From contig CALVCR010000126.1 in NCBI GenBank assembly GCA_944326125.1, positions 1 to 39,987 of the forward strand: a stretch of 39,987 nucleotides of DNA, read 5' to 3'. Shown one piece after another: positions 34,366 to 39,987 of the stretch. Both the position numbers and the translations under genes were made by a program. This DNA comes from Candidatus Gastranaerophilales bacterium (lineage in GTDB: Bacteria > Cyanobacteriota > Vampirovibrionia > Gastranaerophilales > Gastranaerophilaceae). How positions within the stretch are numbered: the first letter of the stretch is position 1; every line of letters begins with the position of its first letter. Under the pieces are notes generated by a model. It saw only the letters and a list, made by a program, of their open reading frames with translations. It was not told the DNA's origin and ran no database searches.

Positions 34366-34407
34366 AAAAAAACTTCTCCTCTGCTAATTATAGCACAAGA
34401 GAAGTTT
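34366..34407 (-). terminator. Terminator of the 154-aa gene, overlapping promoter and ribosome-binding site of the SDR gene
   Basis: On the minus strand AAACTTCTC (34407-34399) pairs with GAGAAGTTT (34378-34370), followed by T to the ATG. An inner GCTA/TAGC is possible. The loop region holds TGC-TATAAT (extended -10, 34387-34395), and the descending arm holds GAGGAG for the SDR gene. Confidence 0.75.
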
Positions 34408-34426
34408 CATAAAATGTGATACACTA

Positions 34427-34891
34427 TCAGCTCAAGAATTGAGCCTGATACTGCTGGAATGTAATTGTCTGCGGTTGTTCACCGGAATTTTGTCTAAACA
34501 CTTTGGATGCTTCGCTCTTCAACCCAGCAAAATACGTCATAGCCTGCCCGTCAATTGCACTCTGGCTAAGAAGATCAATTGCATTATTGAATGCGGCATA
34601 ATCCTTTTCATAATCGCCGGTAGCACGAACTCCTATCTGAGCCATAAGGCCAGCCCATGGAATGACCTTTTCGTTGTTCTGGTTATCAATCTGCTCCTGA
34701 ACCTGCTCAGAATACTCCGCATACATTGCCTTCTCTAATTTTTTCAGGTCATCAACGTTACCTTTTGGAGTAATATTAAACTCATCAAACGCTCTCTCTA
34801 ACTTCAGCGAACTTGAAGGAATTCTGCCGAGGTAAGAGTAAATATTCGCGCTTGTATAAGAATAAACTCCATTGACTGTGAAATTAGACAT
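34427..34891 (-). CDS. Hypothetical protein, 154 aa
   Basis: I do not recognise this protein. It begins with a Tyr/Ser-rich stretch (MSNFTVNGVYSYTSANIYSY) and continues with helical segments (DDLKKLEKAMYAEYSEQVQEQ, and KDYAAFNNAIDLLSQSAID). There is no signal or membrane segment. The ATG at 34891 is preceded by GAGGTG. The longer frame to 34996 covers AT-rich promoter sequence and is rejected. A box GATATACATTATATATC lies just upstream, resembling the boxes of other small orphans here. A terminator follows. Confidence 0.7.
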   Translation of the reverse strand: MSNFTVNGVYSYTSANIYSYLGRIPSSSLKLERAFDEFNITPKGNVDDLKKLEKAMYAEYSEQVQEQIDNQNNEKVIPWAGLMAQIGVRATGDYEKDYAAFNNAIDLLSQSAIDGQAMTYFAGLKSEASKVFRQNSGEQPQTITFQQYQAQFLS

Positions 34892-34907
34892 GACACACCT
34901 CATATAT

Positions 34908-34924
34908 GATATATAATGTATATC
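34908..34924 (-). promoter_or_regulatory. GATATACATTATATATC box upstream of the 154-aa gene
   Basis: A near-palindromic AT box on the minus strand, 16 nt before the ATG at 34891, similar in first half to the ATACTTTATATATAT boxes. It likely contains the -10. Confidence 0.35.
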
Positions 34925-35098
34925 GGCATATTTTCTAAAAACTTTAGAATTTTTATATAAATATTTACAAAAGTTTACAAATCGCCCCTGAAACACTTAC
35001 AGATAGAGACTTGCGGTTTTGCAAAATTTTTTAAGGTTGATATATATTGTAACGAAATGTAACAAAGATTATCCTTTATGAAATCGAGAAAGTTTTAT

Positions 35099-35118
35099 AT
35101 ACTTTATATATATGTAAG
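35099..35118 (+). promoter_or_regulatory. ATACTTTATATATATGTAAG box upstream of the 57-aa gene
   Basis: ATACTTTATATATATGTAAG is identical over all 20 bases to the box at 39921-39940. It ends 27 nt before the ATG at 35146. Confidence 0.6.
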
Positions 35119-35145
35119 ACGAAACGATATTAAGAGAGGCTTAAA

Positions 35146-35319
35146 ATGGCATTACTTCAAAGCTACGATATTAATGCAATGGCAACCAGAATATCCAAAG
35201 AGTTTTATATAGAAGAAAATCCTGCAGAAGACAAATCCTACGTACTAATGGATGAAATGCGATTATTTGCAATGGATTTAAAATCAAGAGTTACGTTTAT
35301 TTCGAGAACTAAGGGGTAA
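35146..35319 (+). CDS. Small orphan protein, 57 aa
   Basis: A short gene with AGAGAGG upstream and an ATG at 35146. It encodes 57 residues starting MALLQSYDINAMATRISKEF and ending FISRTKG; the middle (SYVLMDEMRLFAMDLKSR) is amphipathic helix. I do not recognise it. Support comes from the ribosome-binding site and the conserved promoter-like box. It is divergent from the 154-aa gene. The following stretch to 35509 holds only repeats of CTTACTTAA and a terminator. Confidence 0.6.
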   Translation: MALLQSYDINAMATRISKEFYIEENPAEDKSYVLMDEMRLFAMDLKSRVTFISRTKG

Positions 35320-35409
35320 ATAAACTAAATACCCCAAAACAAATTTCACAAATCCAATCTTACTTAACTTACTTAACTATTTAATTCCCCAAACTTACTT
35401 ATCTTAGCG

Positions 35410-35436
35410 CCTGGTTCCAAAGAATCAGGTTTTTTC
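35410..35436 (+). terminator. Terminator after the 57-aa gene
   Basis: CCTGGTTC-CAAA-GAATCAGG (one G-U pair; 35410-35429) followed by a T tract. Confidence 0.8.
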
Positions 35437-35509
35437 TTATATTATGCTGGTTTTATTCTGTTTGTATTAAAATAATAATAAGAGAACTGAGGAGTAGCAA
35501 AAGGGTATA

Positions 35510-36079
35510 ATGAGTATCTGTATTTTTCCGGGAACATTTAATCCTATACATAATGCACATCTTAAGATGGCTGAATTTGCACTCAAACATTACGGATTTG
35601 AAAAAATAATCTTTATTCCGGCTTATATTCCGCCTCATAAAGAATTATCCTCTAACCTTGCAAAACACCGATACAAAATGGTTGAAATTGCAACCTCAAA
35701 AAATCCAAAATTTGAAGTTTCTGACATTGAATACAAGTCAAACTCACCTTCTTACTCTCTTATAACAGTAAAAAAAATAATTGAACAATATAATATAAAA
35801 GATCGTTTAAACTTTATAATCGGAACAGATGCTTTTATGAATCTTGAAAGCTGGTACAAAATTAATGAGCTTAAAACACTGGTACACTTCATAGTTTTCC
35901 CGAGACGCGGAGAAAACCCTGATTACACATATTTTAAAACCGGCGAATACAGCTTTGAAATTGCTCCTATGGAATACATAGATATATCATCTACCGAAAT
36001 AAGAAAAGAAACTAAAAACGGGGAAACTACCCGCGATGTGGAGGTTTATATAAAAGAAAATGGATTATACACCAATTAA
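35510..36079 (+). CDS. nadD: Nicotinate-nucleotide adenylyltransferase
   Basis: A 189-aa nucleotidyltransferase of NAD synthesis. It shows the nucleotide-binding start IFPGTFNPIHNAHLKMA (the HxGH motif reads HNAH, with alanine for glycine), then FIPAYIPPHK, LNFIIGTDAFMNLESWY, and the C-terminal ISSTEIR. The length is normal. AAAGGG lies 4-5 nt before the ATG. It overlaps yqeK by 20 bp; nadD-yqeK is a frequent pair. The usual third gene rsfS is absent. Confidence 0.92.
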   Translation: MSICIFPGTFNPIHNAHLKMAEFALKHYGFEKIIFIPAYIPPHKELSSNLAKHRYKMVEIATSKNPKFEVSDIEYKSNSPSYSLITVKKIIEQYNIKDRLNFIIGTDAFMNLESWYKINELKTLVHFIVFPRRGENPDYTYFKTGEYSFEIAPMEYIDISSTEIRKETKNGETTRDVEVYIKENGLYTN

Positions 36080-36629
36080 ACAATGGCTCAAAGACAACCT
36101 TACAGAAGAGAGGTATTTGCATTCTCTCGGAACGGCAGAATGTGCGGCAGAACTTGCTGAAAAATACGGTCTGGATAGAAATAAAGCTTATCTTACAGGG
36201 CTTATCCATGATTGCGCAAAATGCTTGAAAAACGAAAAACTTTTAGACATACTGCATAAAATGGACGGAATTGACGAAGATGAACTTATCAACCCTAAAA
36301 CTTATCATGCTCCGGCCGGAGTTCCTGTTGCAAAAAAAGAATTTAACATAACAGACGAAGAAATTCTTTCTGCAATAAGATGGCACACGCTTGGGAAAAT
36401 AAATATGACCGACTTTGAAAAAATAATTTTTATAGCCGATAAAATTGAACCTAAAACCCGCACAGAGGATTACGTACAGCCTATAAGAGATGCTTTAAAA
36501 GAAGAAAACGGATTAAATAAAGCTCTTTTTATCTGCTATAAAAACACAATAAAAAGTCTTGTAGACAGAAATCTCCGGATTTGCCCGGCAACAATTAATA
36601 TCTACAATGAATTATTATCGGCATTGTAG
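36060..36629 (+). CDS. yqeK: YqeK-type HD phosphohydrolase, bis(5'-nucleosyl)-tetraphosphatase
   Basis: A 189-aa HD-domain protein. Metal ligands are visible in RYLHSLGTAECA, GLIHDCAKCL (H50, D51), TYHAPAG, the AIRWHTLG helix and IADKIEP. YqeK proteins hydrolyse Ap4A symmetrically to two ADP. It starts inside the 3' end of nadD, so the two are translationally coupled. Confidence 0.92.
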   Translation: MDYTPIKQWLKDNLTEERYLHSLGTAECAAELAEKYGLDRNKAYLTGLIHDCAKCLKNEKLLDILHKMDGIDEDELINPKTYHAPAGVPVAKKEFNITDEEILSAIRWHTLGKINMTDFEKIIFIADKIEPKTRTEDYVQPIRDALKEENGLNKALFICYKNTIKSLVDRNLRICPATINIYNELLSAL

Positions 36630-36655
36630 ACTTAATTTTAAGAAAATAGTATAAT
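36627..36655 (+). promoter_or_regulatory. Promoter for a leaderless envelope-protein mRNA
   Basis: TAGACT (36627-36632), 17 bp, and a perfect TATAAT (36650-36655). It ends 7 nt before the ATG at 36662, and no ribosome-binding site is present. Confidence 0.6.
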
Positions 36656-36661
36656 TGGATT

Positions 36662-37819
36662 ATGATGAAAAAGAGACTTGGGATATTACTGGTAAGCATC
36701 TTTATGCTTAATAATCTTGTTTTTGCAGCTCCGGATACTTTTGAAGGACATGCAGAATTTGATGATGAATATTCATCTCTTGATGAAAAGATGTTTACAG
36801 GTAAAACTGAAACTCTTGAAAAACGTGACACAATTGAAATGACAGTTTCCCAAGTTCTTGACGGAAGTTTTTCTTTTGAGGGAGATGAGTTTTTTGCCGA
36901 AGTAACAAGTGATGTTATCGGGGACAAAGGTGTTATCATTCCTAAAGGAACCGTCGCACACGGTATTATTAAAGAAACCAGTGAAGCTAAAAGATTTGGA
37001 CGCGACGGGTACATTGATTTAAGTTTTGACTACCTTGTAACTCCTGACGGCCGCGAAATTCCAATCGAAGGAAAAATGTCCACAAAACTTCACCCCGTGA
37101 AAGCAGCAACTAAAATTGTTGCGACAGATATAGGCTACACGGCACTGGGAGGACTTGCCGGAGGTGTTTTTGCAGCCCAAGCACTCGGAATTGAAGCTGC
37201 TATTGCATCTCAAGGATACACTCTCGCCGGCGGCGCAGCAATCGGCGGGGCTATTGGCTTAGGAATGTCTCTTTACAGAAAAGGAAAAAATGTTCTCATA
37301 TCACCGGGAGACGAAATTAAGGTAAAAATCCTTTCAGACGTTGAACTTCCTGTATATAAAGAAGAAGCTCTAAAGAAAAAAGAACAAAAATATCCGGGGC
37401 TGGAAATCCGAATTGCTAATATACTTTACGAAAAAGACCCGTTTGGAGAAGTTAATACAATAACTCTTTCCTTATCGATTGCGAATATGTCGGACAAAAG
37501 TTTTGCAGGTATGGATTTAGCTCTTGTAAGTGATTACAACACTGTTTACAACCCATCCATATTCGGAGACACAAAACTTTTATTTTCTCAGTTTAAACCC
37601 GGAGACAGAAGAGCAGGAAAAATCTCCTTTGCAGTAAGCAATGTTAAACATTCATACTGGCTTGTTGTAAATGACAGATCAACCAACAAACCTCTTACCA
37701 GAATATCCCTTGATAACGCGTATAAAAACGTATCAAAAGATGTCAAAAAGAGAAATGCTAAATTAAAGAAAGCAAAAAAGAATTATTACAAAGAAGACGA
37801 TCCGTTTGAAATGGAATAA
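36662..37819 (+). CDS. Exported protein with VirB10/TrbI-like domain and glycine-zipper segment
   Basis: A 385-aa protein with a signal peptide (MMKKRLGILLVSIFMLNNLV, cleavage after FAA). Residues 70-140 hold the pattern FFAEVTSDVIGDKGVIIPKGTVAHG, which resembles the VirB10/TrbI beta domain (alternating DV and IPKGS/T elements). Next is a glycine-rich hydrophobic hairpin (about 160-215, GGLAGGVFAAQALG and GGAAIGGAIGLG), in the place where VirB10 has its antenna. A C-terminal beta domain and a basic tail follow. No other type IV secretion genes are nearby, so I call it only an envelope protein. Similarity is by motif, not alignment. It is leaderless by promoter position. Confidence 0.65.
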   Translation: MMKKRLGILLVSIFMLNNLVFAAPDTFEGHAEFDDEYSSLDEKMFTGKTETLEKRDTIEMTVSQVLDGSFSFEGDEFFAEVTSDVIGDKGVIIPKGTVAHGIIKETSEAKRFGRDGYIDLSFDYLVTPDGREIPIEGKMSTKLHPVKAATKIVATDIGYTALGGLAGGVFAAQALGIEAAIASQGYTLAGGAAIGGAIGLGMSLYRKGKNVLISPGDEIKVKILSDVELPVYKEEALKKKEQKYPGLEIRIANILYEKDPFGEVNTITLSLSIANMSDKSFAGMDLALVSDYNTVYNPSIFGDTKLLFSQFKPGDRRAGKISFAVSNVKHSYWLVVNDRSTNKPLTRISLDNAYKNVSKDVKKRNAKLKKAKKNYYKEDDPFEME

Positions 37820-37820
37820 A

Positions 37821-38372
37821 TTAATCTAAATCATAATCCAACATTGTAACAACTTTAACGCCTTTTTCTTCAATTTTTGCTCTGCCTTTTAACGGAGTCA
37901 ATTCAATAATAAATGCAGCAGCAGCTACCTCTCCGCCGGCTTTTTTAATTAAGTTACAAGCAGCGGCAGCCGTTCCGCCTGTGGCAAGCAAGTCATCTAT
38001 AACAACAACACGATCACCCGGCTTAATAGCATCTGTATGCATTTCTATAGTATCTGTACCGTATTCAAGAGAATATGTTTCCTTAATTGTCTCTGCAGGA
38101 AGCTTATTTGGTTTTCTTATAGGTACAAATCCTGCATTTAATCTGCATGCAAGAGGTGCACCAAAGATAAAACCTCTGGACTCAATACCGGCCACATAAT
38201 CAACTTTTTCATCCTTAAACTGCTCATAAAGAAAGTCTATCATTTTGTTCATAGCCTGAGCATCTTTTGTAGCAGTAGTTATATCTAAAAACAGGATACC
38301 CTTTTTAGGGAAATCAGGCACCATTCTTACGTGTTCTCTTACATACTTATAATCATCTGTCATTGTCATCAT
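37821..38372 (-). CDS. apt: Adenine phosphoribosyltransferase
   Basis: A 183-aa purine salvage enzyme converting adenine and PRPP to AMP. It has VPDFPKKGILFLDITT, the GIESRGFIFGAPLA segment, and the PRPP motif VVVIDDLLATGGTAAA. Start choice: ATG 38372 has GAGGT 10 nt upstream. ATG 38363 (MTDDYKY) has AGGG 9 nt upstream and fits the family start as well. It lies 6 bp after the glycosyltransferase stop, in the same unit. Confidence 0.95.
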   Translation of the reverse strand: MMTMTDDYKYVREHVRMVPDFPKKGILFLDITTATKDAQAMNKMIDFLYEQFKDEKVDYVAGIESRGFIFGAPLACRLNAGFVPIRKPNKLPAETIKETYSLEYGTDTIEMHTDAIKPGDRVVVIDDLLATGGTAAAACNLIKKAGGEVAAAAFIIELTPLKGRAKIEEKGVKVVTMLDYDLD

Positions 38373-38378
38373 CCCTAT

Positions 38379-39725
38379 TTATACCTCATTTAGCTCGTGT
38401 TCCTGTCTGATTTTTTCTTCCATAACCAGACCATGGGCAGTTTTGCCCCATTTCATATCTTTCTTGCAGAATAATATTTTACCACAAATAAATAAAACCA
38501 TCGGAAACCATATAATAAAGAAGTAAAATGTTGTTTCTGCAGCCTGTTTTATAGCTTTTAATCTCGGAAGGAAATCATATCTTCTCAAACTGTATCTAAT
38601 TGCAAGGAAAAAGCCCAGACCAACTACTGAAGATACTATCAAAGAAGACCATAAAACGTTATGCAAACTGTACGGATCAATCTTATCCGTAAAGAGTTTA
38701 ATAACCCTGAACACAATTTCAAGAATAAACCATAACGGCATTATGAATTGGGTTATATAAACAGCCATGTCAAATCTTGCGCGAAGAGACATGTGTTTAG
38801 AGCGCATAGCTTCGCCAAAATATTCAAGATATCGTCTTATAGTACCCTCAAGCCATCTTCTTCTCTGTCTAAAAAGCGGCATAAGGTAAATAATACCTTC
38901 TTCGTACACACAGGCATCCGGACAAAACCTAATATCCCAGCCCTTAATATGAAGCCTTGTAGACATGTCCAAATCGTCTGTAATTGTATAGTTATTCCAG
39001 CCGCCAATATCCTCAATGGCTTCTCTTTTAATTAATTCACCGTTTCCGCGAAGTTCAACCGCACCTTTTACAGCATCTCTGCCGACTTGAAAGTGTGTAT
39101 CGGTTGAATATTCATTATTCTGACATCTTGTTAAAAAGTTGTAATCTTTATTTCTGATAATTTTTCTGGCCTGAACAGCACCAACATCAGCCGGTTCAAG
39201 GTTAGGAATAAGTTTATTTAAGAAATCCGGCTCAACCGTCGCATCAGCATCAAAGACCAGAATTGCTTCACCCTTTGCAATCTTGAAAGCATCGTTCAAA
39301 ACGGCTGATTTACCAGGAAAAGCTTCTTTATCTCTTACAAGAGCAGTAACCTTATCATACTTTGCTTCTAACTCTCTTATAACGTTAGCCGTATTATCGG
39401 AACTTCTGTCATCAATAACAATAACTTCAAAGTTCGGATAATCCATCTGTAAAATATTTTCAACTGTATTTGAGATAACATACTCTTCGTTATGCGCAGG
39501 AATCATTACAGTAACAAAAGGCTTATAATTTTCATTAATAACCGGAGGATGTTTTCTCAATTTACGTTTCTGATATTTAGTTGCAGCAATAAGGTAAAGC
39601 CCGTAAATTGACATACACACACACAGTATTACAAAACCTACAACTGTATTAACATAGTTCTGGAATACAAAAAGGAACACTCCCAATATTGATAAAATTA
39701 TAAATAAAAGAATTCTTTCTCTCAT
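38379..39725 (-). CDS. Processive membrane glycosyltransferase, family 2 (PgaC/BcsA-like)
   Basis: A 448-aa enzyme with two N-terminal membrane helices (about 5-22 and 28-48) and three or more C-terminal ones (about 320-345, 365-385 and 400-420). The GT-A domain has TVMIPAHNEE, the UDP-binding VIDDRSSDNT, the DxD-type FDADATVEPDFL, and the processive QRRRW (in FRQRRRWLEG). Such enzymes polymerise and extrude polysaccharides such as poly-N-acetylglucosamine or hyaluronan-like chains. The product is not decided by sequence. GGAG lies only 2 nt before the ATG, closer than ideal. Confidence 0.9.
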   Translation of the reverse strand: MRERILLFIILSILGVFLFVFQNYVNTVVGFVILCVCMSIYGLYLIAATKYQKRKLRKHPPVINENYKPFVTVMIPAHNEEYVISNTVENILQMDYPNFEVIVIDDRSSDNTANVIRELEAKYDKVTALVRDKEAFPGKSAVLNDAFKIAKGEAILVFDADATVEPDFLNKLIPNLEPADVGAVQARKIIRNKDYNFLTRCQNNEYSTDTHFQVGRDAVKGAVELRGNGELIKREAIEDIGGWNNYTITDDLDMSTRLHIKGWDIRFCPDACVYEEGIIYLMPLFRQRRRWLEGTIRRYLEYFGEAMRSKHMSLRARFDMAVYITQFIMPLWFILEIVFRVIKLFTDKIDPYSLHNVLWSSLIVSSVVGLGFFLAIRYSLRRYDFLPRLKAIKQAAETTFYFFIIWFPMVLFICGKILFCKKDMKWGKTAHGLVMEEKIRQEHELNEV

Positions 39726-39920
39726 AGCTCCACCAGCACAATTATGATTATATCAGAAACAATATAAAGTTTTGTAAAAATTAATTTTCATACGACCTTA
39801 AAAAACAGACGCCAGCCCTTTTTACAGTATTAATATTTATTGCGATTTTTACTAAAAATGAAATTCAATTTTACATTTCTTAATATTTGGGCTCAAAAAA
39901 GGCAATTTTTTGAAATAGAT

Positions 39921-39940
39921 ATACTTTATATATATGTAAG
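39921..39940 (+). promoter_or_regulatory. ATACTTTATATATATGTAAG box upstream of the last partial gene
   Basis: Identical to 35099-35118, and the match extends two bases further left (AT) and one further right (A). It ends 24 nt before the ATG at 39965. The rest of 39726-39920 holds no gene that I can see. Confidence 0.6.
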
Positions 39941-39964
39941 AGATAAATACAGGAGCTTTAAAAG

Positions 39965-39987
39965 ATGTTATTCACTACTAATACTGT
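39965..39987 (+). CDS. Start of a gene cut by the window end (MLFTTNT...)
   Basis: An ATG with AGGAG 10 nt upstream and a promoter box identical to that of the 57-aa gene. Only seven codons are present, so nothing can be said about the product. By its promoter it probably belongs to the same group of small orphan genes. Confidence 0.5.

Noticed and set aside
35320..35409. CTTACTTAA direct repeats as an iteron-like origin element
   Set aside because: Only two or three short copies, no initiator gene or DnaA-type boxes nearby.

Overview
The window looks like a chromosomal segment of a Gram-negative, AT-rich, anaerobic bacterium. The best guess is a gut Melainabacterium/Vampirovibrionia (Gastranaerophilales-like), the non-photosynthetic sister group of Cyanobacteria. 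The reasons are: an Omp85 protein with three POTRA domains plus an OmpH/Skp chaperone (outer membrane present); close homologues of the cyanobacterial/plastid proteins Ycf46 and Ycf35; HydG, the [FeFe]-hydrogenase maturase; a PPi-type pyruvate phosphate dikinase; a GH57 glycan-branching enzyme; and a Bacillus-type long SRP RNA. This placement is inference from gene content, not from a phylogeny. I saw no insertion sequence, phage, CRISPR or tRNA. The segment is ordinary chromosome with one accessory-looking operon.

Layout. 46-1371 (-): an ArsB/NhaD ion transporter, divergent from a long operon. 1537-10443 (+): nine tightly packed genes ending in one strong bidirectional hairpin terminator. 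They are an Omp85 assembly protein, OmpH, pyrimidine-nucleoside phosphorylase, a soluble protein carrying only the cytoplasmic domain of the flagellar export protein FlhA, a membrane-anchored ComEA-type HhH protein, an NrdG-like radical-SAM activase, a Ycf46 AAA+ ATPase, a DUF1257/Ycf35-like protein and a DUF2997 protein. The last six form the most interesting unit of the window. 10503-16411: pyruvate phosphate dikinase, a lone LolD/MacB-type ATPase, a small orphan protein, an LD-carboxypeptidase and PRPP synthetase. 16462-20375: HydG, an XRE regulator, a coiled-coil protein, Hsp20 and a secreted matrixin-like protein that has lost zinc ligands. 20501-23308: a 40-aa gene, its larger paralogue, MnmA, then a highly structured RNA leader in front of rplU-rpmA. 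23430-30423: a small protein, GH57 enzyme, radical SAM/SPASM-like protein, PHP phosphoesterase, two membrane proteins and a small orphan. 30563-34891: a HAD phosphatase, the SRP RNA (-), and a minus-strand run SDR-bioB-chromate transporter halves. 35146-39987: small orphan proteins, nadD-yqeK, a VirB10-like envelope protein, apt, a processive family 2 glycosyltransferase and the first codons of another small gene.

Two regulatory themes recur. Four genes (13266, 14396, 30563, 36662) have a -10-like element ending exactly 7 nt before the ATG and no Shine-Dalgarno, which predicts leaderless mRNAs. Several small orphan genes (14288-, 35146+, 39965+, more weakly 34891- and 30091+) share an ATACTTTATATATAT box just upstream. 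Co-transcription of outer-membrane biogenesis genes with the Ycf46/FlhA-C group suggests a function tied to envelope or redox-dependent protein handling, but nothing in the sequence fixes the substrate.
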